A stretch of DNA of 64,000 bases from a virus: positions 62,001 to 126,000 of IMG/VR virus record IMGVR_UViG_3300046804_000544; one strand, 5' to 3'. The stretch's first letter is position 1, and each line of letters opens with the position of its first letter. The notes beneath the pieces are model-generated. The model made no database searches. It was not told the DNA's origin and worked only from the letters and a program-made list of their open reading frames with translations. Both the position numbers and the translations under genes were made by a program. Positions 7,780-17,209 of the stretch are shown one piece after another.

Positions 7780-9557
7780 TCTTCAATTTCTAAATCGTTA
7801 GCATAACTGGTAAAACCGTTTTCTTTAACAACTTTTAACACATTGTTAACACGACCTACCAATTCATCTTTGTGGCTGATGAGATAAATGTTTTTATTAC
7901 GTTCACGAGCCATCTTCTTCAATACTGCTAGTGCATTTTCGACACCGGCAGCATCTAAACCGTTGTCAATCAATTCATCGATAAACAACAAATTGATATT
8001 TTGATATAGGCTTTCCCATACATCACGGAAACTCCAGCTCAATCCTAAGATCAATCTGTTGCGTTCACCACGCGACAAGTTGTCAAAGTCTAAATCTTGT
8101 CCTAATTGCGTAATTTCTACATTCAAATCGTTTAAGAAACTGACTTGATGCGGTAATCCCATCTTGTCAAGATAGTAAGTTAATCTGTTATTCAAATAGG
8201 CCAAGTTCTGATCAATAATCTTTTTACGGATAAAACTGTCTTTGTTAGTTAATAACTTGAGTAGGAACTCTTGATGATCTTTCAAACTGGTCAACGCATT
8301 AATGTTATCCCAACTGATTGTTTGTATAGCAGTCTTACGTAGGTCATCAATCTGTTCTTGATATGGATCTACTTCTTGTTGACGAATAGCCAATGCATTT
8401 TCTAAACTGGTTAAATTGTTTTGGTGCTTGAGTGCTTCTTCAAGAGCGTCATAATAGGTGGTAGGTCGCCCATTAATGTCACCTATTGCATCTAATTCTT
8501 GAATAATCGAAGCATAACTATCGCTGAGTCCCTGCAAATAGATAAGCGCATCTTCTAAATTCTTTTCAGCAATAGCAGTCATTTCTTCATGCGTCTGCGT
8601 ATGTACACCTTGTTTACAACTTGGACAAGTATTATTTTTTAATTGTTCTACTTCTTCTTGATATTTTGTTACTTGTTTGTCTGCTTGTGTAATTGCAGTT
8701 TCTATAGTGGCTTTTTCTTTGTTAAGACTTTTGATCTTAGCTGATAGTTCGTCGTATACCTTTAGTTTAGCATGTTGCTCTAATTCACGTTCAATATCAA
8801 CTGCTTGTAATTCCAGTATGCTAGCAGCAATCTTTTCACAGTCTGATTTTTGTTGTGCATACCAAGCCTTTTGTCTAGTTTCTAAACCAGAAATGCTTTG
8901 TTCAATCTTATCGTTAGAACGTTTAGCTGCTTCAATATCAGCAGTTTCTTGTGTAATAGCATCTTTAGTATTACGTATCTGTTCTTTAAGCAGTTCTGCT
9001 TTCTCACTTAGCAGTGTAATACCTAGCAATTGTTCAATAATTTCTCTTTGTTCGTTTGCTTTTAAACTTAAAAATGGCTCGGTATAAGTGTTTAAAGCCA
9101 CAATATGACGGAACATGTCGTGACTCATACCTAATAATTGATCAATATCCTTTTGTGTTTCACGCATGTCACCTTGACTATCGTCAGTTTCTTCTGCGCC
9201 TTGCTCTTGATCATTAACATAGAACTTCATCACAGTGGGTTTGCGTCCACGCTCGATCTTATACTTGTTACCATCTTTGTCAAACGTCAGGGTGACCAAC
9301 ATGTTTTTACCATTAATCTTGTTGATCAGGTTATCTTTCTTAATGTTAGTCAGCGCCTGCCCATATAATGCGAAACTTAACGCATTAACAATAGTAGTCT
9401 TACCAGTGCCGTTTCGAGAGCCGGAATCGTCACCTCCTTGGTCCAAGTTCTCGCCTAGAACGAGCGTTAAGTTTTCTTTACCAAAATTTACGGCCTGGGT
9501 TTGATTGCCCACGCTCATAAAGTTTTTAACGGTTAATTCTTTTAGTTTTAAACTCAT
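7776..9557 (-). CDS. 46: Recombination endonuclease subunit gp46 (Rad50/SbcC-like ATPase)
   Basis: 593 residues with the full Rad50/SbcC layout: Walker A GSRNGTGKTT at about 46-55, long coiled-coil arms, a zinc hook CPSC near residue 310, the ABC signature LSRGERNRL near 500, and Walker B NLLFIDEL near 525. It partners gp47 as the ATPase of the exonuclease complex that resects DNA ends for T4-type recombination-dependent replication and host DNA degradation. Its ATG overlaps the gp47 stop by four bases, and it belongs to the minus-strand gp55-gp47-gp46 transcription unit. The length is close to T4 gp46 (560). Confidence 0.95.
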   Translation of the reverse strand: MSLKLKELTVKNFMSVGNQTQAVNFGKENLTLVLGENLDQGGDDSGSRNGTGKTTIVNALSFALYGQALTNIKKDNLINKINGKNMLVTLTFDKDGNKYKIERGRKPTVMKFYVNDQEQGAEETDDSQGDMRETQKDIDQLLGMSHDMFRHIVALNTYTEPFLSLKANEQREIIEQLLGITLLSEKAELLKEQIRNTKDAITQETADIEAAKRSNDKIEQSISGLETRQKAWYAQQKSDCEKIAASILELQAVDIERELEQHAKLKVYDELSAKIKSLNKEKATIETAITQADKQVTKYQEEVEQLKNNTCPSCKQGVHTQTHEEMTAIAEKNLEDALIYLQGLSDSYASIIQELDAIGDINGRPTTYYDALEEALKHQNNLTSLENALAIRQQEVDPYQEQIDDLRKTAIQTISWDNINALTSLKDHQEFLLKLLTNKDSFIRKKIIDQNLAYLNNRLTYYLDKMGLPHQVSFLNDLNVEITQLGQDLDFDNLSRGERNRLILGLSWSFRDVWESLYQNINLLFIDELIDNGLDAAGVENALAVLKKMARERNKNIYLISHKDELVGRVNNVLKVVKENGFTSYANDLEIEE

Positions 9558-10567
9558 AGGTTGTTGTAAATGCTGAGTAGCACCTTAGGATCAAAGCTGT
9601 CGCTTTGTATATTAACTAATTGATTGGTTACAATTTGATCAACACTTTCAAATTTTTGAATATCAATGTCTGTGTTGATTTCTAATTCTTTTTTCTCTGG
9701 AATAAGCGTAAGTTCACGGATGTCATAGTCTTCCATAAACTTTTCTTTGATAAAACTAGCTTCTTCGTAGCTTATATCAATGTCTAAACTTACACGAAGG
9801 TGCTGTTTAGGTTTAATAATTGTATCTGCTTCGTCAATAAGTTGACTTAGTTTAACTGTACGAAATGTGGGTTGTGCATCCCAAGTAAAATATTCAGGTT
9901 GACCACCCCACTCTAAGACCATCATGCCACGTTCATCATCCCATGCATCTGCATAGTTGTGAGGGAAAGCATTGCCAATATAGACCATGTTACGCTTTTG
10001 CTGACGTTTGTGAAAGTGTCCGCTAAAACCTAGCTCATACCCTTCAAATGCTTCTAACTGTATGTCACCGTGATCAGGCATTTGCACCATGGCATTCATC
10101 ATAAAGTGCGGCAACTCAAAGTGTCCAAAGATGTATCTGGCTTTCTTTTTACCAATAGACTTCCATTCTTCGCCCACTAACCACGGGCAAAGTGTAACGT
10201 CTCCAACAGTAGTTGGTTGATGAACTACAGTAATACCTGGAATGTATTTGCCAAACTCTACTGAGTGGATATCTCGCTTATCTTTATAATAAAGATCATG
10301 ATTGCCAGGGAAAAAATAAAACTGATCAAAAGCCTGTCCAAGTTTCTCCAGTGCTCGTAGGCTGTAGTCCATAGTAGTAATGTTAAGACTATTGCGATTG
10401 TGGTGCCAATCGCCCATAAAAATGCCAGTGTCACAACCTTCCTCCTTGGCTTTTTGTATATACCAATCTACAAAGTCTTCACAGTCTTGGTTATGTGTAG
10501 AACTATTTGATTTTAGTCCAAAATGTATGTCTGTAAAACAGGCTACTTTCTTAAAAAGATTACTCAT
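9554..10567 (-). CDS. 47: Recombination endonuclease subunit gp47 (Mre11/SbcD-like)
   Basis: 337 residues of the calcineurin-like phosphoesterase family. Metal-binding motifs appear in order: DIHFG (13-17), GDWHHN (52-57), GNHD (88-91) and GHFHKRQ (about 182-188). It is the nuclease partner of gp46 in DNA end resection and has essentially the length of T4 gp47 (339). It lies 31 bases downstream of the gp55 gene in the same operon. No strong Shine-Dalgarno sequence precedes its ATG. Confidence 0.95.
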   Translation of the reverse strand: MSNLFKKVACFTDIHFGLKSNSSTHNQDCEDFVDWYIQKAKEEGCDTGIFMGDWHHNRNSLNITTMDYSLRALEKLGQAFDQFYFFPGNHDLYYKDKRDIHSVEFGKYIPGITVVHQPTTVGDVTLCPWLVGEEWKSIGKKKARYIFGHFELPHFMMNAMVQMPDHGDIQLEAFEGYELGFSGHFHKRQQKRNMVYIGNAFPHNYADAWDDERGMMVLEWGGQPEYFTWDAQPTFRTVKLSQLIDEADTIIKPKQHLRVSLDIDISYEEASFIKEKFMEDYDIRELTLIPEKKELEINTDIDIQKFESVDQIVTNQLVNIQSDSFDPKVLLSIYNNL

Positions 10568-10598
10568 GGTTGTATATTACAGTCTTTACCAATTAAAA

Positions 10599-11429
10599 TC
10601 AATCGCTAGCTTCTTCATTTCTGCGTAGTGCCGCAGCATGTTCGCCTTCGCCCATTCTAGTATAACTAGGATTCATTCCGTTAATTTCTAACAGGTCGTC
10701 TCGAATAACTTGATTACGTTTTTCAATATTGATAATTCGAACAAAACTGTTTGTAACTGCGGCAGTAAAATAAGCAAAAGGATTGTTTGACTTTGATTCA
10801 TCAAATTGTAAACCAATCTGTGTAAGCTGTAGAATAGCTTGTCCACGCATTTCATCGTTGTAGGTATAGCCACGAACATTGCCTCTAGTAGCATAACGCT
10901 CGCATAATTTAATATACATGCGAGCTAGATTATTGGTAATTTGTCCGTGTTCTTTATTGAACTTGCCCTTTTCAATAGTGCCCTTCCAGTGACTTTTGCC
11001 TACACAGACTAGTACATCGTTTTCGTCAAACTTCCAATGCTGGAAAGGCGGAAAATTAACTTTATCGCGGCCGTCTGCTACGGTCTTTGGATTACGTTTG
11101 CGTGTTGAGTTTAACGGAATATGATCAAAAGTCATGATTCTAAAAATCAAATCTTCTTTTTTGATCTTTTTATAATCAACTTCGCAGTCAGCCTGTTTGA
11201 CTTTTTCGCCTGCAGATTTACGTGCTTCGTATGCCTGCTGCCCTAATCTTTTAGCTTGATTGCGCTTTGCTTCTGCAATAGTCCTGATATTAATTTTTTC
11301 AATACTAGGTAAAATAATATCGTATTGGTGATATTCTGGTTTGACAAATGTACAGTAAGTATTCTTTGATTTGTGTATTTCGTCTAACAGGTCTTTGTTA
11401 TTAAGGTAATTTATTTTCATAGTTGTCAT
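10599..11429 (-). CDS. 55: Late-transcription sigma factor gp55
   Basis: 276 residues; the C-terminal part carries the gp55 core, YTYNDEMRGQAILQLTQIGL followed by FDESKSNNPFAYFTAAVTNSF, equivalent to sigma region 2. T4 gp55 has about 185 residues; the extra length is N-terminal (about 1-150) and basic. gp55 directs host RNA polymerase to TATAAATA late promoters, several of which are present here. The ATG at 11429 is chosen for the adjacent AGGAA, but a second ATG at 11420 is possible. The perfect sigma70 promoter just upstream predicts a start about four bases before the first ATG, so the message may be practically leaderless, or start at the second ATG. Confidence 0.9.
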   Translation of the reverse strand: MTTMKINYLNNKDLLDEIHKSKNTYCTFVKPEYHQYDIILPSIEKINIRTIAEAKRNQAKRLGQQAYEARKSAGEKVKQADCEVDYKKIKKEDLIFRIMTFDHIPLNSTRKRNPKTVADGRDKVNFPPFQHWKFDENDVLVCVGKSHWKGTIEKGKFNKEHGQITNNLARMYIKLCERYATRGNVRGYTYNDEMRGQAILQLTQIGLQFDESKSNNPFAYFTAAVTNSFVRIINIEKRNQVIRDDLLEINGMNPSYTRMGEGEHAAALRRNEEASD

Positions 11430-11439
11430 AGTTCCTGTT

Positions 11440-11468
11440 ATTATAAAGTATGCACTTTATTTTGTCAA
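11440..11468 (-). promoter_or_regulatory. Perfect-consensus sigma70 promoter for the gp55-47-46 operon
   Basis: On the minus strand TTGACA (11468-11463), exactly 17 bases, then TATAAT (11445-11440). The spacer and -10 contain a 7-bp palindrome, ATAAAGT-ATGC-ACTTTAT at 11443-11460, a possible operator. The late element for the divergent structural operon abuts the -35 box. Confidence 0.85.
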
Positions 11469-11475
11469 CTAAATA
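11469..11475 (+). promoter_or_regulatory. Late-promoter-like element for the baseplate operon
   Basis: CTAAATA lies about 20 bases before the ATG at 11496, in the TAAATA style of marine T4-like late promoters. AAGGAG is a good ribosome site for the first gene. Confidence 0.5.
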
Positions 11476-11495
11476 TAACAATAAAGGAGTCCATA

Positions 11496-12554
11496 ATGGC
11501 ATTATTTGACAGCGTTTCTGGCGTATTCGGGCAAGCTGCCAGTAGTTTAGGGTCTAATGCGTCGTCTGCTATGGGAGCCATTGGATCGGTAGCCGGTACT
11601 GTTAGTAAAATGGCCGGTGCATTAAATAATTTATCTAATCCCGCAGCTCTGGTCAGTTCATTACGGCGCATAAATTTACCAGCTGGCGGAAATCCATCTC
11701 TCGGTGGTCAAGGAGCATCGGCGCAATTTGCTACCGATAGTAGCGACTGGCGAGTACGATTAAGTTTGCCAACTGCCGGCGGATTTACAGACAGTCCAAT
11801 TCTTCAACCGCTAGTTCAAGCAGGAGGTTTAGTATTTCCCTATACACCCAGTATGAGTATTGCCAGCGATGCAACGTACGAAGACACTCCATTAACACAT
11901 CAAAATTTTAATTTTATATCATATAAAAATAGTCGGGCAAGCACTATACAAATTACTGCACCATTTAACGTAGAAGATTCTGTACAGGCAGCTTATTGGT
12001 TAGCCGCTGTACATTATATGCGTTCTGTTACTAAAATGTTTGCCGGAGAAGATGAAGAAGCTGGAAATCCTCCTCCTATTGTTTATCTAAACGGTTACGG
12101 TGACTACGTGTTTAAAAATATACCAGTGGTAATAAAAAGTTTTAGTATAGACCTTCCACAGGGTGTGGATTATATTTCAACAAATGCAGGACAATCGGGA
12201 TCATTTGGCGGATTTGGTTTAGGATCTGCTGGCGGGGGCCAAACTATCGAAGGTATGGCCGCTACTACTGGCGCATTGGCGGGACTAGCCGGTGCTGTTG
12301 GCAGTGCTAAAGCTGCTAAAGCACTTGGTGTTGTCAGCGCAGGACTAGGAATTGCCGGAGGTGTAAAAAACTTATTAGGTGCTGCCGCAGGCGGATCATT
12401 GTTTGGTGGCGCAGCAGCATCCGGAGCTAGTCATGTACCTGTAAAAAGTTCAATGAATGTTACATTGCAACCAATTTATAGTAGACAAAAAATTAAAGAA
12501 TTCAGCCTTAAACAATTTGTTTCTGGTGCGTATGTTAATAGTGGGTATAACTAA
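11496..12554 (+). CDS. Baseplate tail tube initiator, gp48/gp54-like
   Basis: 352 residues. Residues about 80-225 hold the tube-initiator-like core: DWRVRLSLP, GLVFPYTPSM, YKNSRASTIQI, ALWLAAVHYMRSVTKMF-like text (here YWLAAVHYMRSVTKMF), PPPIVYLNGYGDY and PVVIKSFSIDLP. These match the gp48/gp54 family of aquatic T4-like phages. The N-terminal 60 residues and the segment 235-315 are Ala/Gly/Ser-rich and hydrophobic. The protein would cap the baseplate and start tube polymerisation. It is the first gene of the plus-strand baseplate operon; its stop overlaps the next start (TAATG). I cannot decide between gp48 and gp54 from the sequence. Confidence 0.75.
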   Translation: MALFDSVSGVFGQAASSLGSNASSAMGAIGSVAGTVSKMAGALNNLSNPAALVSSLRRINLPAGGNPSLGGQGASAQFATDSSDWRVRLSLPTAGGFTDSPILQPLVQAGGLVFPYTPSMSIASDATYEDTPLTHQNFNFISYKNSRASTIQITAPFNVEDSVQAAYWLAAVHYMRSVTKMFAGEDEEAGNPPPIVYLNGYGDYVFKNIPVVIKSFSIDLPQGVDYISTNAGQSGSFGGFGLGSAGGGQTIEGMAATTGALAGLAGAVGSAKAAKALGVVSAGLGIAGGVKNLLGAAAGGSLFGGAAASGASHVPVKSSMNVTLQPIYSRQKIKEFSLKQFVSGAYVNSGYN

Positions 12555-12853
12555 TGGCAACTTATAAAAATTCTAGTCCTTGGAAAGATACTGAGATAGT
12601 TAATAACTATCTAGACATATTGTCTATTCGAACTATTCCTGCAGAAGATGATGATTTCCTCTACACTATTGAACCTCAGTATAGTCATAGGCCTGATCTA
12701 CTAGCATATGACCTGTATCAAAATCCTAAATTGTGGTGGGTTTTTATACAAAGAAATTTAGATGTGCTGCAAGATCCAATATACGATTTTATTCCCGGTG
12801 TGCAAATTTACATACCTAAAGGAAATAAATTAGCAGCTAAATTAGGAATGTAA
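12554..12853 (+). CDS. 53: Baseplate wedge subunit gp53-like
   Basis: 99 residues. The segment SHRPDLLAYDLYQNPKLWWV, followed by FIQRN and a C-terminal IPGVQIYIPKG, is the LysM-like pattern of the gp53 family (dLxxIAxxxYGxPxLWW...G..L.IP). T4 gp53 is longer (196 residues); this is the short form seen in many T4-like aquatic phages. It links wedge subunits around the hub. It is tightly packed between the tube initiator and the hub gene. Confidence 0.8.
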   Translation: MATYKNSSPWKDTEIVNNYLDILSIRTIPAEDDDFLYTIEPQYSHRPDLLAYDLYQNPKLWWVFIQRNLDVLQDPIYDFIPGVQIYIPKGNKLAAKLGM

Positions 12854-12854
12854 C

Positions 12855-15167
12855 ATGGGATTTTTTGATGAAGCTAAAGCAGCAGCTACCACCGCTGCCT
12901 CCCAAGCGTCAAAGTTAGTTTCTGGATCAGCCGTAAGTCAAAGCCTTAACAGTGCTGCACAATCTGCACAAAATATCAAAACGGCTATTAGCACAGGACT
13001 TAGTAATGTTGGTACTTCTATAGGCACTGCTATTCCTGGACTAATTTCAGAACTTCAAGGAGCCAACGGCGTTGGCGGGGTATTAACAGGAAGACCTGAA
13101 CTAAACATAAAAAACTATGCAGGCGGCGCAAAATTAGATGTTTCTGATACGCCTCCGTTTCCAAATATATTGAATAGTTATAGTTCGTTTAACTATGTTT
13201 TTACTTTAAGTGTGCTTCCTGATACACACATTAATGATCCCGACGGAACTTATCGTAAAGGAGATCTTGGCCCTATCATTATAAGATCAGTTGGACTTTC
13301 TGATTTTAACTATGAATTTTTTATTGACAATGTAAAGATAAGCGGCATGGCAGGATTAAATCAAGGTACCGGTAATTCAAATGCACTAGGGCTTAGTTTT
13401 CAAATTATAGAACCTTATAGTTTTGGATTATTTTTTCAGGTTTTGCAAACTGCTGCATTAAGTGCAGGATATCTAAACTATTTAGATGTACCAATATTAT
13501 TAACTATTGAGTTTAAAGGTCATATAGATCCTAGCGGATTAAATGTAACTATACCACAAAGTAAAAGAATGTTTCCAATGAAATTAAGAGATTTGCAAAT
13601 GCGAGTTTCTGGAAAAGGTTGTACATATGATGTTGAAGCATATCCCTGGAATGAGCAAGCCTTCTCAGATAGTTTTAATAAAGTAAAATCTGATATTAAC
13701 ATTAGTTGTAACAAAGGCGGGACATACAAAGTTGAAGACTTACTTAAAAAAGCAGAAAAGAGTTTAGTCAATGTTATCAATAAATGGTTTAAAGATCAAA
13801 TTAAAGAAGGTAACAGAGATTACGCAGATGAAATTGACATTGAATTTCCCGACGATATAAGTTCTGCTAGTAACTCAAATTCTACAAATGTAATAGGAAA
13901 AGCTGGTTTAGGATTAGACCTATTTAACAAAGGTGAAACACCGTTTGGCAAAGATAACTTTGCATATGATGCTGCTACAGGAATTTATAAAAGAGGAAAT
14001 TTAACTATTGATCCAAATAATGCAGACTTTAAATTTGCTCAAGGAGCAACAATTCAAGATATTATTAATCAAATTATAATGACTAGTGATTACGGTCGTC
14101 AGGCACTAAAAAAAGAAAACTGGACACAAAGCGGCCAGGTCTTATGGTGGAGGATTGAAACAAAACTGTTTATTAAACCATTACCAGAAGATAAAAAAAT
14201 GGGTAAAAAAGTAAAAAAAGCTGTGTTCAGAGTTGTACCATATGCTGTTGATGCCAGTGTGTTTACACAGGTAAACTCAAAAAATCCTGGGGTAGAAGAA
14301 AAAAAACAACAGGCTTTAAAAGAATACAATTATATCTATACAGGAAAAAATATAGATATATTAGATTTTGCCATTGAGTTTAAGGCAGGATTTTATACGG
14401 CGTTAAATGCAGATGCGGGAAAGAATTCCGAAACACAGAAAGGCCTATCAGCAGCTACTGGTAATGCTGGTGTACAAAAGGATGAAATAAATTCAAAAAA
14501 TCCTAGCGGAGGAAAACCAGGACTAAATCCTCGAGTTGTAAAAGATGATAAACTACGTTCTCGAACAGCATTGTTAGGAGGAACTGGCGTTGATGATGCT
14601 GCAACAATCGCTTCAAGACAATTTCATGATATTGTTACTAAAGGTTACGACATGATAAATCTCAATATGACAATATTGGGAGATCCTTACTACATAACAG
14701 ATAGTGGCATGGGAAATTATTCTGCACAGCAAACAACAAAAGAAAATATTAATGCAGACGGAGCAATGGATTATCAAACAGGTGAAGTAGTTATTACTGT
14801 AAATTTTAGAACACCTATAGACATTAAAGCAGATCGTTCAGGTATGTACGATTTTGGCACGGCTACGCAACCAGTTGTACAATTTAGCGGATTGTTTAAA
14901 GTTTTAGGTATTGAAAGTATGTTTAATGCTGGTAAATTTACCCAAACACTAAGTTTAATTAGAATACCGAATCAAGAAAATACCAAAGCACCAGATCCGG
15001 TGCCAGCGGAAAAAGAGCTACCAATGCCAGAAACTGAGTGGACCGACGGATCTGATGCCCAGGCTGCAATTGAAGCAGCTAATGCAGCAGAAGGTGTTGA
15101 AGGAACTCCAATTTCTGATCAAGAAGCAGAAGCTAATCGTGCAGCTCTAGGAGATTTTGCAGGTTAA
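12855..15167 (+). CDS. Large baseplate protein, possible gp27-like hub
   Basis: 770 residues lying between gp53 and gp5, where a hub protein (T4 gp27, the gp5 partner) is expected. Residues 1-65 are an Ala/Ser/Thr-rich helix; about 95-290 look beta-rich (NYVFTLSVLPDTHIN, LGLSFQIIEPYSFGLFF, ILLTIEFKGHID, RDLQMRVSGKGCTYDVEAYP), consistent with tail-hub domains; a further beta-rich domain runs to about 690, with a Glu/Pro/Ala-rich tail. It is about twice the length of T4 gp27 (391). The hub assignment comes mainly from position, so another baseplate function is possible. Confidence 0.5.
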   Translation: MGFFDEAKAAATTAASQASKLVSGSAVSQSLNSAAQSAQNIKTAISTGLSNVGTSIGTAIPGLISELQGANGVGGVLTGRPELNIKNYAGGAKLDVSDTPPFPNILNSYSSFNYVFTLSVLPDTHINDPDGTYRKGDLGPIIIRSVGLSDFNYEFFIDNVKISGMAGLNQGTGNSNALGLSFQIIEPYSFGLFFQVLQTAALSAGYLNYLDVPILLTIEFKGHIDPSGLNVTIPQSKRMFPMKLRDLQMRVSGKGCTYDVEAYPWNEQAFSDSFNKVKSDINISCNKGGTYKVEDLLKKAEKSLVNVINKWFKDQIKEGNRDYADEIDIEFPDDISSASNSNSTNVIGKAGLGLDLFNKGETPFGKDNFAYDAATGIYKRGNLTIDPNNADFKFAQGATIQDIINQIIMTSDYGRQALKKENWTQSGQVLWWRIETKLFIKPLPEDKKMGKKVKKAVFRVVPYAVDASVFTQVNSKNPGVEEKKQQALKEYNYIYTGKNIDILDFAIEFKAGFYTALNADAGKNSETQKGLSAATGNAGVQKDEINSKNPSGGKPGLNPRVVKDDKLRSRTALLGGTGVDDAATIASRQFHDIVTKGYDMINLNMTILGDPYYITDSGMGNYSAQQTTKENINADGAMDYQTGEVVITVNFRTPIDIKADRSGMYDFGTATQPVVQFSGLFKVLGIESMFNAGKFTQTLSLIRIPNQENTKAPDPVPAEKELPMPETEWTDGSDAQAAIEAANAAEGVEGTPISDQEAEANRAALGDFAG

Positions 15168-15169
15168 TT

Positions 15170-16729
15170 ATGTCAGAAGAAAATAGAAGTCCAGCCGCAA
15201 GTTCTCCAACAGACTCTGGTCCGTTTTTGGCTAAAGTTGTTAGTCACCTCGATCCTACATACATGGGTGCTCTTGAAGTTGAACTACTGCACGAAGTAGG
15301 TAATCAAGATGCTAGAGAAGGGCAATTAAGAACAGTAAGATATCTAAGTCCGTTTTACGGAGTGACTGGGTTTGAATATGTTGGCGAAGATCCCGACGAC
15401 CACGACAACACTCAAAAAGCCTATGGTATGTGGTTCGTGCCTCCAGATGTAGGAACTATAGTTGTTTGTATTTTTATTGGTGGCGATGTTCGTAAAGGTT
15501 ATTGGATGGGATGTGTTCCTGAAGAAGGAATGAATTTTGCTCTACCAGGATATGCTGCTACTAGTTTTGTAGTAGACGATACAAGAAAAACTAGTACAGA
15601 AAAAACAAGGGTTCCAGTTAGTGAATATAATAAAATTATACATGAACCTAGTACTGATACAACTGCTATCTTTAAACCTGAAAGTTATTTTAGTACAGCT
15701 TTAGAATCTCAAGGTCTATTACGAGACGACACCAGAGGTATCACTACAAGTTCGGCTCGCAGAGAAGTACCGTCTATGGTATTTGGTATATCAACCCCAG
15801 GTCCAGTTGACAAAAAAGGAAAAAAGGATAGTTTTGGTAAACACGAAAGTAAAGTAGCAGCAGGGTTTGTTAGTCGGTTAGGCGGATCAAGTTTTGTCAT
15901 GGATGATGGTGATGATAAATGGGAGCGTAAAACACCGGCTTCAGACGGCCCTCCTGAATATGTCAACGTTGAAGATGGAGAAACTGCTGAACGTGATATT
16001 CCGCACAATGAGCTAATTAGACTAAGGACTCGAACAGGCCACCAGATACTATTACACAATAGTGAAGATTTAATTTATATAACCAATAGTAAAGGTACTG
16101 CATGGATTGAATTTACAAGTGATGGTAAAATTGACATTTTTGCAAATGACAGTGTCAGTATTAGAACAAAAGCTGATTTTAATTTTTATGCTGATAGAGA
16201 TATAAACTTTGAAGCAAAAAGAAATATTAATATGAAAGCTGGTGAAGAAATGCAAATTGAAACTGGTCTCAATTATAATGTAATTGTAGGAAAAGATGGA
16301 AAATTAACATTATCTGGTAATTTTGATACAAACGCTGGCGGATATATCTATGAAACTTCAGGCGGAGCTAATCATACAAAAGCTGGCGGAAACATAGTTG
16401 AAACTGCTTCAGTAATTCACATGAACGGTCCTACAGCATCTACGGCTGCAAAAGCAGTTGCACTAAAAACACATAATCTTCCAGATGTAGAAAGTCAAGA
16501 TGCTAACATGTCTGAAAAATTATCTATTCTAAGAAGAGTTCCAACTTTTGAACCATATCCTCAACACGAAAATTTAGATCCTACTAAAGTGAAAAAAGAA
16601 AAAACAGATAGAGATTCTGAAGGAAGAACAAGCGGAACAACTTCTACTATGAGTTTTGCAGGCGCAGGATACAAAACTTACAGCACAGAAAAAGATACGT
16701 TCAAAAAAGAACCACCAGTTAAAGAGTAA
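15170..16729 (+). CDS. 5: gp5-like hub and needle protein (OB-fold plus beta-helix)
   Basis: 519 residues. Residues about 15-125 form an OB-fold-like region (GPFLAKVVSHLDPTYMGALE to VGTIVVCIFIGGDVRKGYW), as in T4 gp5 and VgrG. From about 290 to 420 there are short regular strands (WIEFTSDGKIDIFANDSVSI, DFNFYADRDINFEAKRNINM), the repeat pattern of the triple-stranded beta-helix needle. I do not see a convincing glycoside hydrolase (lysozyme) domain between them; residues 130-240 are low in recognisable motifs. This suggests a needle without the T4 lysozyme domain. The C-terminus is polar. Confidence 0.75.
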   Translation: MSEENRSPAASSPTDSGPFLAKVVSHLDPTYMGALEVELLHEVGNQDAREGQLRTVRYLSPFYGVTGFEYVGEDPDDHDNTQKAYGMWFVPPDVGTIVVCIFIGGDVRKGYWMGCVPEEGMNFALPGYAATSFVVDDTRKTSTEKTRVPVSEYNKIIHEPSTDTTAIFKPESYFSTALESQGLLRDDTRGITTSSARREVPSMVFGISTPGPVDKKGKKDSFGKHESKVAAGFVSRLGGSSFVMDDGDDKWERKTPASDGPPEYVNVEDGETAERDIPHNELIRLRTRTGHQILLHNSEDLIYITNSKGTAWIEFTSDGKIDIFANDSVSIRTKADFNFYADRDINFEAKRNINMKAGEEMQIETGLNYNVIVGKDGKLTLSGNFDTNAGGYIYETSGGANHTKAGGNIVETASVIHMNGPTASTAAKAVALKTHNLPDVESQDANMSEKLSILRRVPTFEPYPQHENLDPTKVKKEKTDRDSEGRTSGTTSTMSFAGAGYKTYSTEKDTFKKEPPVKE

Positions 16730-16737
16730 ATATTATT

Positions 16738-17181
16738 ATGGTCGCTAATTCTAAATTATATGATAAAATTACTTTGCAAAGCAATAAGCAAAGTCAGTTT
16801 GTTCCCGGTACTAAAACATATAAAGGGTTTAGTACAGTAGCAAATATAGAAGGTTTTGCCTTATATGATTTAGAGTTAATTAAACAAGATTTGCTTAATA
16901 ATTTTCATATAAGACTAGGCGAAAGATTAGAACAACCTGAATTTGGTACAATTATATGGGATATACTATTTGAGCCGTTAACAGAAGAATTGCGTAGTGT
17001 TATTATTAAAAATGTAGAAGCAGTTGTCAACTATGATCCACGCATTCGAGCAGAGCAAATTATAGTATCTGCATACGAACAAGGGATTCAAATTGAATGT
17101 GTGTTAGTATATTATCCTTACAATATTAGAGAATCAATACAGCTTAAATTTGATAAAGATAACGGGCTATTGCTTACCTAA
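16738..17181 (+). CDS. 25: Baseplate wedge subunit gp25
   Basis: 147 residues of the gpW/gp25 family. The core reads LIKQDLLNNFHIRLGERLEQ, followed by PEFGTIIWDILFEPLTEE, then VVNYDPRI, which are the landmarks of gp25 (T4: 132 residues). It sits at the sheath-baseplate junction. It follows gp5 with an eight-base gap and precedes gp6, the usual wedge gene neighbourhood. Confidence 0.9.
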   Translation: MVANSKLYDKITLQSNKQSQFVPGTKTYKGFSTVANIEGFALYDLELIKQDLLNNFHIRLGERLEQPEFGTIIWDILFEPLTEELRSVIIKNVEAVVNYDPRIRAEQIIVSAYEQGIQIECVLVYYPYNIRESIQLKFDKDNGLLLT

Positions 17182-17209
17182 GCAGTAAAATACGCACTTT
17201 ATAAATTTC

